Of a stretch of 53,752 nt of DNA, positions 17,801 to 25,776 are shown piece by piece. Source of the DNA: Oscillatoria sp. HE19RPO. GTDB lineage: Bacteria; Cyanobacteriota; Cyanobacteriia; Cyanobacteriales; Laspinemataceae. Location: NCBI RefSeq assembly GCF_024220515.1, contig NZ_JAMXOT010000099.1, forward strand, positions 1 to 53,752. Reading direction: 5' to 3'. Under the pieces are notes generated by a model, which saw only the letters and a list, made by a program, of their open reading frames with translations, was not told the DNA's origin and searched no databases. Both the position numbers and the translations under genes were made by a program. The number at the start of each line of letters is the position of its first letter. The stretch's first letter is position 1.

Positions 17801-20644
17801 ACAAAGATTAAACCCATAATAGGCATAAGCAAAGGCAGCCAAGGGCGAATTCCCATATTCCAGGGAGAGATTAACCATCGTCAAAGCCATTCTGGGTACC
17901 AGTTCCGGCGTCACCACAATCGCTGTTCCCCAGACGCTCATTAAAATCTGCATCGCCGCTAATTTATTGGCATCTTCCATCAAAGGAAGGCGGGATAATT
18001 CCGCAATATCCCACTGAATTGGGGCTAATTCAGCCAGGGACACCCCCAACATTTCCAAAACCATTAAACTGGTATCCACAGCTTTTTGAAGCTGGTTAAT
18101 CGCACTATACAATTGGATGAGAATTTGATAAACCTTAACCCCGTCTAAAACCGTTCGGCTCTGGGGAAGGACCACCGCTGCCAGGGCTTCAACTTCCGGA
18201 TAATGGGTGGTTAAATATTCCGCTTCTACCGCTTCTAGATGAAGTTGGAGGGTGAGGTCATAATGAGTCTGCCAACTCCGGGAGGGTAACAGACTCAAAC
18301 CGTGGTTTAAATACTGGGCTGCTAAATTGTAAGCGCTGGCTGTTTTAGCTTTTCTTCCGGCCCATAAATTGAGGTGAGACAGGTTAATTTTTTCTAATTC
18401 TTCCGTCATCAACTCACTCCCTTGATTGAGATGATTAACGATCATAAATAAGCCTTCAGGCAACGGAAATGAGGGGTCATTCGGGGAGAGGCCCAAGGGA
18501 TTCGCGCTACTCCAGAGCAAGCGGCCAATTTCTAAGTGCCGCTCTGGGCGTTGAGCTTGGGGAATTAAAGAATAGGCGGCTTGTTGAACCCGGTCATGCA
18601 AAAATTTAAACTGAATTTGTCCGGTGTCAATCTCGGGAAGCAAGCTCAATAATTTATAATTTTCATTGATGGGAATGACTAGTCCACTTTGCAGGGCAGA
18701 AAATAAATGGCTTAATACCGCCTCGGGTTGCCAGCGTACAATTTGGCTTAAGGTCTCCAAATCAAAGGGACTGCCAATACAAGCGGCAAGCTGTAAGAGA
18801 GTTTGGGTTTCGCGACTAAATTTGACCAGTTGACTCACCATTAAATCAACTACATTATCCGTGATTCCTTGGGATTCAATTTGGGCCAAATTCCAGTCCC
18901 AATTTTGGCGATCGCCACTTAAATAAATCAGCCCGTTTTGATAGAGGACATTCAAAAATTCCAGGGTGAAAAAAGCATTCCCCCGGGTTTTGGCATAGAC
19001 TAAATCGGCTAAGGGTTGCACCAAGGATTGAGGGGAATGCAGGGTCGCTGCCATTAAGTCCGCCACATCCGAAGCTGTCAAATTGTCCAGGGCGATCGCG
19101 AGCAGATTGGGGCATTCGGTTTCCAGATGTGCCTTCGTCATCATTAGGGGATGGGTACCATCGACCTCGTTATCGCGATAGGCCCCAATGATTAACAAAA
19201 ATTGCAAATCGCGATCGCTTAAAATCGCCTCCAATAAACTTAAAGAAGCCAGATCCGACCACTGGAGGTCATCTAAAAAAATCACCAGGGGATGTTCGCG
19301 ATCGCACAAGGCTTTTAAAAAGTTTTGAACCACCCAATGCAGCCGATTTTGAGCTTCTTGTCCCCCCAAATCCGCCACGGGAGGTTGAGGGCCGATAATT
19401 TTTTCTAAATTGGGAATCATCTCAATTAAAACCTGCCCAGTATTCCCTAGGGCGGCTAAAATGCGACTGCGCCACTCATGAAAGGTTGCTTCCGGTTCCC
19501 CTAAGATAAAATTACAAAACTCATTGAAGGCTTGTCCAAGCTCTAAATACGGAATATTTCTTTGGTATTGGTCAAATTTTACAGCAATAAAGTTACCCCG
19601 TTTAGCGGCGACTGGTTTATGCAGTTCTCGGACTAAAGCGGATTTACCCACCCCGGCATATCCCGCAACAAAAATTAATTCCCGATTCCCCTCGGCAGTG
19701 CGCTCAAATGCTTCCAATAAGGTCTGAATTTGAGCCTTGCGTCCATACAACTGTTGGGGTAAATGAAATCGATCCGAACGGTCCTGCTGTCCCAGGTTCA
19801 AAATGCTGATGGTATTCTCCGTCTGAAGCTGGCGCAAACATTCTTCTAAATCCGCCTTTAATCCATAAGCCGATTGATAGCGTTCTTCGGCATTTTTAGC
19901 CATTAATTTGGCAATTAAGTTAGAGAGAGTGGCCGGAATTTCGGGTTTAACCGTTTGTAAAGAAATGGGCGGTTTGGCAATATGACTATGGACCCATTCC
20001 ATTGGCTCCTCACTCTGGAAGGGTAAGGTCCCGCTTAACAGGTAGTAAAAGGTGACACCGAGGGAATAAAAATCCGTGCGATAGTCAATGCAGCAATTCA
20101 TCCGCCCGGTTTGTTCCGGGGACATATAGGATAAAGTGCCTTCGAGACGATTGGCATTTTGGAAAGTCGGATTTTCCTGGGATAACACCGATGAAATCCC
20201 AAAATCGATAATTTTAACGATTCCCGTCTGGGGATTTAAGACAATGTTACTGGGGTTAATGTCTTTATGAATGATATTTTTTTCATGAATTTTCGAGAGA
20301 ATTTCAGTAATAGCAATAGCTAATCTTAAAAAGTCCCTAAATTCCATTTTTCCGGCAATTTTTAACCGATTTAAAGATTCTGCTCCAAAATCTTCTAGGA
20401 GAAAAAATGGACTATTGCCCTCGTTACTGAACCCATAAACTCGGGGAATTCCAGATAACTTTAGGGATTGGGTTACTTCATATTCGCGCCAAAACCACCC
20501 CAAGCGTTCTGGGGAGGAATAAGCATTTTTAAGCATTTTCAAAATTACAGGTTTTCCTGATGACTTCAGGGACCCGCGATACACTTCGGAGTTAGTGCTT
20601 TCGTAAATTTTTTCGGTTAAAGAAACGTCTGAGAGGGTAAGCAT
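11870..20644 (-). CDS. Giant Ser/Thr kinase-AAA-GAF-PAS6-GAF-histidine kinase-REC protein
   Basis: 2924 residues, one of the multi-kinase proteins found in filamentous cyanobacteria. Residues 1-270 form an intact Ser/Thr protein kinase: VILKMLK lysine, HKDINPSN catalytic loop (D128), DFG, and SPEQTGR. An AAA_16/NACHT-like ATPase follows, with Walker A AGYAGVGKSAL (K334) and Walker B LVIFLDDLQWSD, then a long helical repeat region (about 680-1260). Then come a GAF (about 1300-1470), six PAS, a second GAF, HisKA with H2461 (SHELRSPLNAIL), HATPase (DTGPGIALDE, GTGLGLSIS) and REC (D2766). The final ~60 residues match the shared C-terminal domain. PAS2/PAS6 and PAS4/PAS5 look like internal duplicates. 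Related HstK-type proteins have been linked to heterocyst or stress responses; the role here is unknown. Confidence 0.92.
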   Translation of the reverse strand: MLTLSDVSLTEKIYESTNSEVYRGSLKSSGKPVILKMLKNAYSSPERLGWFWREYEVTQSLKLSGIPRVYGFSNEGNSPFFLLEDFGAESLNRLKIAGKMEFRDFLRLAIAITEILSKIHEKNIIHKDINPSNIVLNPQTGIVKIIDFGISSVLSQENPTFQNANRLEGTLSYMSPEQTGRMNCCIDYRTDFYSLGVTFYYLLSGTLPFQSEEPMEWVHSHIAKPPISLQTVKPEIPATLSNLIAKLMAKNAEERYQSAYGLKADLEECLRQLQTENTISILNLGQQDRSDRFHLPQQLYGRKAQIQTLLEAFERTAEGNRELIFVAGYAGVGKSALVRELHKPVAAKRGNFIAVKFDQYQRNIPYLELGQAFNEFCNFILGEPEATFHEWRSRILAALGNTGQVLIEMIPNLEKIIGPQPPVADLGGQEAQNRLHWVVQNFLKALCDREHPLVIFLDDLQWSDLASLSLLEAILSDRDLQFLLIIGAYRDNEVDGTHPLMMTKAHLETECPNLLAIALDNLTASDVADLMAATLHSPQSLVQPLADLVYAKTRGNAFFTLEFLNVLYQNGLIYLSGDRQNWDWNLAQIESQGITDNVVDLMVSQLVKFSRETQTLLQLAACIGSPFDLETLSQIVRWQPEAVLSHLFSALQSGLVIPINENYKLLSLLPEIDTGQIQFKFLHDRVQQAAYSLIPQAQRPERHLEIGRLLWSSANPLGLSPNDPSFPLPEGLFMIVNHLNQGSELMTEELEKINLSHLNLWAGRKAKTASAYNLAAQYLNHGLSLLPSRSWQTHYDLTLQLHLEAVEAEYLTTHYPEVEALAAVVLPQSRTVLDGVKVYQILIQLYSAINQLQKAVDTSLMVLEMLGVSLAELAPIQWDIAELSRLPLMEDANKLAAMQILMSVWGTAIVVTPELVPRMALTMVNLSLEYGNSPLAAFAYAYYGFNLCRVGEIERGYQLGQFALELLEQFDSAESRCKVHHIFNGFIRHWQEPLPEAIAGLKTTVRLGLETGDLEYTCYATMQYSCYSLLSGLPLGKVIKKHQESLQIIDQCQQEIQFYYTKIWLQLALNLQGNTQETGRLNGEAFDDTQDLHILTQNNSETSLFCFHLAQGMLSYYVKDGSKAVESLTIAAEYEAAIASLMPLGQLPFYDSLAQFALYPSLKESQQQDCLNRVERNQMRLQDWANAGPMTYQHKYDLVAAEKARILAQNWQAAELYERAIVGAREHHFIQEEALAYELAGEFYLHRGMMQIAELYIQKAYALYQQWQGRAKVQQLSGQYPQWLKKPKKQRKPENSSETQSETIQSTSSNPEVVLDLVSVLKSSAALTREIEIDKLLGALMKILIENAGAQKGYLIGEENGEWIVQAAIDENLVTTQPRILLNEVGDGRGDRSLLSGAIVRYAIRTRETVALNDATAEGPFRGDRYIRAHQPKSILCMPILDRAKLSGIIYLENNLISGAFPSDRLEVLKFLSVQAAISLENAKLYSSLRQSESKFNQFLEALPIGISALDPTGKYHYMNQAGQQLLGQIPPPISLEEVSTIDRVYFSGSSRLYPKEQLPGIRALQGAAAMAEDLEIERDGERIPLQVYSTPIFDETGQIIYAINAFTDISARKQAEKLIADYNHTLEAQVAERTEALRQSEERFRNAFESAAVGMCLVAPNGQLLDVNTAVCQMLGYSKSELLALTIQDITYPEDMESDWSHLKELMQGEISYYHLEKRYQHKNGKVIWGLLSVSLVRDSDNQPLYTIKQIQNITLRKTLELNLQQKTEEIDRFFTIALDLLCIGDVDGYLRRVSLGWEKALGYTVAELEGMNIYDLIHPDDYNHTDIAMDELGNGQDVLNFVNRYRHKNGSYRWIEWRSFPVGHLVYATARDITESRAAQEKLRHSEANLAKAQEIAHIGSWEFDPVNQSTLWSDELYRIYGLEPSPTPPSLEPIHPRIHPDTPGLEQREIQDKLRCAEPWELKQQVQRPNGEIREIEVRGEPVFDDEGNLIKWVGTVHDITDRQRIEAKLRQSEAALREAQRIAHIGSWELDMNSQNLSASEEWFQMFGVDPAYPESGYQEHFKAIHPEDRVQLQENLNRAVFEGTPYKMDLRIIEGDRILRYLEARGEAVQDERGSAIHLRGTVLDITERKRTVLALSESEERFRTAFDYAGIGMAIVGLNGRWLKVNRAVCEIIGYREDELLTLDFQTITHPEDLDLDLNYATQLLRGEIGSYQLEKRYIHKQGHFVWVLLTGSLVRTAEGEPLHFIAQVQDVSLQKQAEQILRSQMQREQVLSQFVQSIRNSLELTTISFSAAHESGRLLGADGVKIIQYFPEEGLWRNVAEYRPFDTLPSTLDLDIPDVGNPITEVIKGLKPVALSGWEPDPNDSRVEFLGSFAGHWLILPLQMGTGVWGALCLARNLRESPWDSTEMELLLAIANQLAIALNQAELYQQVEKAREAADKANEAKSAFLASISHELRSPLNAILGFAQLLLSNPALSKDAKENIAIIQRSGEHLLTLINDILDLAKIEAGRTTIVETNFNFYHLLDDLQSMFRLKAQSKGLDFVIERAPEVPEYIRTDEIKLRQVLINLIGNAIKFTQRGRICVAIWEIPPERPSSLADPDNREDQTLNLLCEVSDTGPGIALDELDHLFQAFVQTSTGLEAREGTGLGLSISRKFVELMGGSIEVRSQIGEGSTFSFEIPVTVAAEIEPKPIPPQRRAVALEPNQPQYRILIADDRPDNRTFVIKCLQPFGFDLLESSNGQETVKLWEEWEPHLIFMDLRMPVMDGYEATQQIKGSIKGQGTAIVALTASYLEQENTVGLASGFDGFIRKPFRDTELLDCLTQQLGVRFVYEDPDADAVQTVAVPSVPLTESDWRDIPLDWLNSFNLATKSCDVELMVTLLDEISDRHESCAHTLTNWTQNFEFDQILTFIKSVLD

Positions 20645-20810
20645 TAAACCTCAATGTCCAGCAAAAAAGTTGAGTGAATCCTGAGCAAATTCCACCGCAC
20701 TAAGCTAATCGGGTTCCCCCCCGAGTATTCACTCGGAGTTAGGGCCGTTTGATGTTCAATCCACCGTGGAGCTTTTTTCTAACACAAGACTGCGCCATCG
20801 AGTGAACTCT

Positions 20811-20835
20811 AGACATGAAGCTGTGTTTCATGTCT
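20811..20835. promoter_or_regulatory. Perfect 9-bp inverted repeat upstream of the giant kinase
   Basis: AGACATGAA and TTCATGTCT flank a 7-nt loop, about 170 bp upstream of the kinase start. It could be an operator or a 5'-leader hairpin; there is no T-run to mark a terminator on either strand. Confidence 0.4.
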
Positions 20836-20929
20836 GTATTTCACCGACAGAGGGGATAACATCCCGATGACAAGCCTCAGTCCTGTCCGAAGTCGGCCTC
20901 CAGAAGTTCTCTGGCACTTATCCCCCCAT

Positions 20930-21115
20930 TCAAGTCAGAGCATGAATTGGGGACATCTTCAATGGATGGAAAATCATCAAACGGTCCCAAGGGATAAATT
21001 CCGCACCCAAATAGGAAAATAAATCTCCCGGTTTCTGGGGCCGGTTTATCACCGTCACCTTCTTTGTGGCGTCCCCGAGGGCATGGGGTGTAACCCGGAA
21101 GGTGAAGGAAGGCAA
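20930..21115 (-). CDS. Doubtful small ORF, 61 residues, TTG start
   Basis: A frame beginning TTG at 21115 is preceded by GGGAGG at 3-nt spacing. Its product (MPSFTFRVTPHAL start, KKVTVINRPQKPGDLF middle) is not recognised and has no membrane or signal segment. A longer frame in another phase overlaps the same interval, so neither is secure. It may be a small real gene or chance. Confidence 0.25.
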   Translation of the reverse strand: MPSFTFRVTPHALGDATKKVTVINRPQKPGDLFSYLGAEFIPWDRLMIFHPLKMSPIHALT

Positions 21116-21616
21116 CTGCCTCCCTGAATTGATTTAGCAACGGAATCGGCTTAGAAATCAGCACCGATTGGGCTGGAGATCTTGTTCTTGACAGCGCAAG
21201 ATTCTAAAGGTATAATTTCATGATTGTCCTAAGTTATATTGACTCTCCTGATAGATACGAAAGGTAAGATGGCTATTTTAATTATAAACATGAGCGAGGG
21301 TTCATGAATAAAACAAGTTAGACAACCGGATTTCCCGGAATTGGCCAGAAAGTCCCCTAAAAAACTCGGGATTGGCTGTTGGCGGGGAAATAACCATCGG
21401 AAGTTGGTCGAGATGATGTCGGGACTCTGGGAATTTTAGGGGCAGGACTTAGACATTATTAGGATTTAAGAGCCAAACCTGATGATGGAGGCTTGAAAAA
21501 GCGAATCAACCCTACATTTTATGGGGTTTCTGGGGAAGTCTTCAGCAGGCCCTGGCTCTCTACCCCGATAAATCGTGCTCGCCTGGAGTAAACTCCTCAA
21601 GAGAGTATCCAAAAAA

Positions 21617-21682
21617 TATAAAGAAGTGATAAAGACTTGATAAAGACTTGATAAAGAAGTGATAAAGATTTGATAAAGACCC
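21617..21682. repeat. Six 11-bp tandem repeats
   Basis: Consecutive units of the form GATAAAGACTT begin at 21617, 21628, 21639, 21650, 21661 and 21672, with variation in the last four bases (AAGT, ACTT, ATTT, ACCC). The array ends about 40 bp past the stop codon of the response-regulator gene. A period close to one helical turn is iteron-like, but nothing else points to an origin here. Confidence 0.85.
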
Positions 21683-21720
21683 ACAGAGAAACTCCTGGGA
21701 AGAAGATATCCCGGATCCGG

Positions 21721-22098
21721 TTATTCCCACCCCAGCATGGTGGCGATCGTCTGGGAGAGGGTGAGAGAATTGAAGGGTTTAGAAATAGCACCGGCGACTT
21801 GTAACTGCTGAAGCTGATGCTGTGTAAACCACAGGGCTTTGGCGCTCAATAAAACCACCGGAATTGACTTGGATTGGGGGTTTCCTTTGAGGCGATCGAG
21901 AAAAGCAAAGCCATCCATTCCCGGCATGGAAATATCCAACACGATCGCATCCGGTTGTTCGGTGGCAGCCAGCTTTAACCCATCTTGCGCCGATGGCGCT
22001 AATAACACGCGCCATCCCCCAAGGTCTTCCAAGCAAATTTGTACCACCTCTCGAACTGTAATTTCATCATCCACGACTAAAATTAGTTTATCATTCAT
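21721..22098 (-). CDS. Stand-alone response regulator receiver protein
   Basis: 125 residues, a single REC domain without output. DDE at the N-terminus (LVVDDEITVREV) gives the metal-binding acids, AIVLDISMPGMDGFAF the phospho-acceptor Asp, VVLLSAKAL the conserved Ser, and ISKPF the Lys. I start it at the ATG at 22098, which has GAGGTGG 8 nt upstream; the longer frame to 22143 adds 15 unlikely residues. It lies between two kinase genes on the same strand but with wide gaps, so its cognate kinase is not set by position. It may act by protein contact or as a phosphate sink. Confidence 0.9.
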   Translation of the reverse strand: MNDKLILVVDDEITVREVVQICLEDLGGWRVLLAPSAQDGLKLAATEQPDAIVLDISMPGMDGFAFLDRLKGNPQSKSIPVVLLSAKALWFTQHQLQQLQVAGAISKPFNSLTLSQTIATMLGWE

Positions 22099-22965
22099 AG
22101 CCAAGCCACCTCTAAGTCCAATTAAACATGAGGAAAATGGCAATCAACCAGGTTAAAATTGGGTGACGAAGGGCTGGATTTTCCAACTCAATGCGCTCAG
22201 ACAAAACCATTCCGGCTTTGCCGATTGTTTTTGGTTCACTGTGTTATCCCTGAAACACTTTTTTTCGCGTATTCTATCCCAAACTCTAATCCAGTCTAGA
22301 GAATGAGCTAGATTCCCTTGTGCCCTTAGAGAAAGGATTCTCCATGATCCCAGAGAATTTGTCAATCACTGACTTTTATCCACCCAGGCCGGTGCAGGGA
22401 TCGCTAACCGAGAGTTTAATCTAAATTGGGCTTGTGAAAGTCATCATTTGAAGACAAAACCCCGATTCATGACAGGAAAGAGGCGATCGCTTCCCCCTAG
22501 ATTCATCACGGATTGAGCCACTTAATATAACCCTTTTAAATCAAACCGTTAAGGGGAATTTATCAATAACGGGAACGAGTGTGAAGTGATAGCCTCTGGG
22601 TCCGCAGTTGCTCCAAGAGACCTGATACTGACAATCCGCTCAAAAAACGTAGAAAATTTGTCAAAAAACTCCAGTTCTCAGCAATTTCCCCCAGTCCTCA
22701 CCTAAGTCCATGTTTAAGGGTTCCAAACTGGGCCATATTTTGTCCGAGGTGAGTATCTTTGAACTCAAACTAATCGTTTTCCAGGAGTTTTCCTGGAGAG
22801 AGCATGAGAGTTTAGGAGCCGTGTTTCATGCCCAAGGTTTAAGGGCTTAAAGAGTATGCAATCAACCCGATCATTCCTTGTTCATTTTAAGATTAACCGA
22901 TTAACGTGAAGAAAGAATAAAGAAACCTGATTTCCTTAAAAATAAATCAGCCCCGATCGCCGATA
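22099..22965. other. Gene-free interval between two signalling genes
   Basis: About 870 bp with only short overlapping frames of no recognisable content. No clear terminator, RNA gene or repeat was seen. It should contain the promoter of the response regulator. Confidence 0.6.
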
Positions 22966-25776
22966 TCAACTGGGAGGATCGGGGAGGGTAAAGTAAAAGG
23001 TACTGCCTTCACCGAGGATACTTTCCACCCAGATGCGGCCTCCATGTTGATGGACGATGCGCTGACAAATAGTCAACCCTAAGCCGGTTCCCCCTTTTTG
23101 CCGGGAGTCGGAGGCATCTACCTGTTGGAAGGGGTTAAAAATCATCTCGACTTTATCCGGTGGAATGCCTCGACCGGAATCTCGGACGGCGAATAGAACC
23201 CCTTGCCATTGGGGTTGAACCGTCAGGGTAATGATACTTTGCTCGGGAGAAAATTTAATGGCATTACTGAGCAAATTGGTCAAAACCTGCTGAAGGGCAT
23301 CGGGAGAGGCCCAGACGGTGGCGGTCCCGGAGGGTAAGGAGAAGCGGACGCCTTCTTTGTCAGCGATCGCCTGAACCCCTTCTACCGCTTGGGCGATCGC
23401 ATGGGCCGCATCACAGCGTTCCTTGACTAATTCCAGACGACCGGACTCCAGACGCTCTAAATCCAAAATATCATTCACCAGACGCACCAAGCGATCGCTG
23501 TCGGTGAGGGCAATTTCTAACATTCGCTGCACGCGATCGGGCTTATTTTGGTACATCCCACTGGCAAGCAGGCCGATCGCCCCGCGAATCGACGTTAGAG
23601 GCGTGCGGATTTCGTGAGAAACAATCGAGATAAATTCATTTTTCATTCGCTCAATTTGACGGCGATCGCTAATGTCCCGGGCGATGGTGGAGGTCCCGAT
23701 AATCGTCCCCTGACCATCTTTCACGGGAGAGATTGTCAAGGATACATCAATCGAGGTATGATCCTTTCGCATCCGCACAGTTTCATACTGTTGGACCGAT
23801 TCACCCTTGGCAACTTTCTCCAGCAGCATGGTTTCCTCGCCGTGGCGATCGCTCGGTACAATCAGGGTCAAAATCCACTGCCCGATCGCCTCGGCAGCAG
23901 AGTAACCAAATAACCGTTGAGCGCTGGCATTCCAACTCACCACCGTCCCATTCAGGGTTTTGCTAAAAATCGCATCCTCCGAATCCTCGACGATCGCCGC
24001 CAGTTGAGATAAAGCCGCTTCGGTGCGCTTGCGATCGCTAATATCGCGCAAAATTGCCGTAAAAATTTGCTCTCCATCAATCTCCAACTTAGAAATCGAC
24101 GCTTCTGCTGGAAACTCCGTCCCATCGGCACGAAGGGCGGTAATTTCAGTACAGGTTCCCATCGATTGTGCGCGACCCGAGGTTTCGCCAAAATTCTCGA
24201 CCCGCAGACGGTGATTGCTGACAAAGCGACTCGGCATCAGCAAGTCCAAGGGTTGACCCAAAACCTCAAGAACACCATAGCCAAAAATGCGTTCTGCACC
24301 TTGATTAAACAGGGTAATCCGTTGGTTGCCATCCACGGAAATGATCCCATCTCGGGCAATTTCGACCAACCCCGCTAATCGCGCTTGAGAGGCTTGCAGG
24401 GCGCGTTCTGCGGTTTTGCGATCGGTGATATCCATTGACAATCCCGCCACTCTGACTAATTTTCCCGCCCGATCCCGAATGGGAAAAGCGCGAGAATGAA
24501 TCCAGCGCAGGGAACCATCGGGGAGCAAGATCCGATATTCTTGGTTATACTCCCCGTTTAAATATTTTTGACTCATCCCCTGTTCCACTCGGGGACGGTC
24601 TTCGGGATGAATGGCATCCAGCCAGTCGTCCGGGTTGTGATACAGGGTTTCACAACGGCGACCCCAGATTTTTTCATAAGCCGCACTAATGTAGAGCACT
24701 TGTTTGCTGTTGAGATCCACACACCAGAAGACATCTCGAATATTTTCCGCCAACTGACGGAACCGAGACTCACTTTCGCGCAGGTCGGCTTCAGCTTGTT
24801 GGCGACGGGTAATATTGTTGTTTATTTCCAGCACTTGCAGGGGCTTGTGAAATTCATCGTACTGCAAGACCCAGCGCGAAGCCACGACTAATGGGGTGCC
24901 CTGGGGTGGGGTATGGGTAATTTCTCCTTCCCAGTATCCCACACCCAGGAGTTCGGCTTCGATTTCAGCAAGGGGTTGGGGAAATTGGGAGGCGAGGAGT
25001 TGGTGAGAAATTTGCCCGATCGCCTCGGATTTGGAAATGCCATACATTCGTTCCGCACCCCGGTTCCAGAAGGTGATCCGACCGTTGAGGTCTCGGGTGA
25101 GGATGGTATCGTGAGCTAACTCTAATAACTGGGCTTGTTGTTGCAGGAGTTGCTCGGTTTGCTGACGTTCGGTGAGTTCCTGTTGTAGGCGATCGGTGAG
25201 GGCGCTCAGTTGGGCGGTCCGTTCGGCGACCCGGGTTTCCAGTTCCAGATTGGTTTGTTGCAGCAGGGTTTCGGTTTGTTTGCGATCGGTGATATCCGTC
25301 GCCATACTAATCGCCACTCGTCGCCCATCGGCGAGGGTTCCCAGGGAGGCACAGGTAAACTCCCAGGTCCGGGTTTGTCCAGTTTTAGTCCTGATGGTGT
25401 ATTCGGCGTTACAGATGCGTTCCTGCAAATCGTAGAGTTGGGCAATGCAGGCTTGAACGGTTTGGTAGCAGTCAGGATGAGCCTGGAGCGTCCAATCGAC
25501 GAGGGTGGGAATGTCGCGATGATGGTATCCGGTGAGATCGCTCCAGGCTTGGTTGATTTGGATGACTTCCCCATCTTGGCTATGGATCATCAGAGGCAGG
25601 GGGGCCAGATGGAGGATGTTGCGAACCCGATTTTCATCCGCCAATAAAGGGGTTGAGGCCGGGGATGCCTGGGGTGCGAGGGTCTTCCCGCCCAGGCGAT
25701 CGACTTCCCGGCGCAGTTCTTCGAGTTCGGCAATCAGTTGTGCTTGGCTTTTATCCCAGTCGGAAATGCCGTTCAT
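22966..25776 (-). CDS. Five-PAS sensor histidine kinase
   Basis: 936 residues, no membrane segment. A short coiled start (about 1-40) precedes five PAS or PAS-PAC modules (about 50-170, 215-330, 340-460, 470-580 and 590-705), joined by ITDRK/ISDRK-type linkers. The transmitter has H721 in SIVSHEIRTPLTSIRGAIGLL, N box NLLSNAIKF, G1 DSGRGIPPDK and G2 GTGLGLTICQRIV. It ends at the ATPase domain with no receiver, unlike the other large kinases here. It overlaps the preceding regulator gene by ATGA (25773-25776), and that regulator carries REC, wHTH and HPt domains, so the pair forms a likely two-component or phosphorelay system. Signal unknown; one PAS could bind heme or flavin but no diagnostic cysteine is visible. 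Confidence 0.94.
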   Translation of the reverse strand: MNGISDWDKSQAQLIAELEELRREVDRLGGKTLAPQASPASTPLLADENRVRNILHLAPLPLMIHSQDGEVIQINQAWSDLTGYHHRDIPTLVDWTLQAHPDCYQTVQACIAQLYDLQERICNAEYTIRTKTGQTRTWEFTCASLGTLADGRRVAISMATDITDRKQTETLLQQTNLELETRVAERTAQLSALTDRLQQELTERQQTEQLLQQQAQLLELAHDTILTRDLNGRITFWNRGAERMYGISKSEAIGQISHQLLASQFPQPLAEIEAELLGVGYWEGEITHTPPQGTPLVVASRWVLQYDEFHKPLQVLEINNNITRRQQAEADLRESESRFRQLAENIRDVFWCVDLNSKQVLYISAAYEKIWGRRCETLYHNPDDWLDAIHPEDRPRVEQGMSQKYLNGEYNQEYRILLPDGSLRWIHSRAFPIRDRAGKLVRVAGLSMDITDRKTAERALQASQARLAGLVEIARDGIISVDGNQRITLFNQGAERIFGYGVLEVLGQPLDLLMPSRFVSNHRLRVENFGETSGRAQSMGTCTEITALRADGTEFPAEASISKLEIDGEQIFTAILRDISDRKRTEAALSQLAAIVEDSEDAIFSKTLNGTVVSWNASAQRLFGYSAAEAIGQWILTLIVPSDRHGEETMLLEKVAKGESVQQYETVRMRKDHTSIDVSLTISPVKDGQGTIIGTSTIARDISDRRQIERMKNEFISIVSHEIRTPLTSIRGAIGLLASGMYQNKPDRVQRMLEIALTDSDRLVRLVNDILDLERLESGRLELVKERCDAAHAIAQAVEGVQAIADKEGVRFSLPSGTATVWASPDALQQVLTNLLSNAIKFSPEQSIITLTVQPQWQGVLFAVRDSGRGIPPDKVEMIFNPFQQVDASDSRQKGGTGLGLTICQRIVHQHGGRIWVESILGEGSTFYFTLPDPPS

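Larger units (their letters stand above)
20645..21720. other. Gene-poor intergenic region upstream of the giant kinase
   Basis: 1.08 kb with no gene I can call with confidence. It holds hairpins at 20721-20736 (CCGAGT/ACTCGG) and 20811-20835, a doubtful small frame at 20930-21115 and an 11-bp tandem repeat at 21617-21682. The promoter of the giant kinase should lie in its first few hundred bases. Confidence 0.7.
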
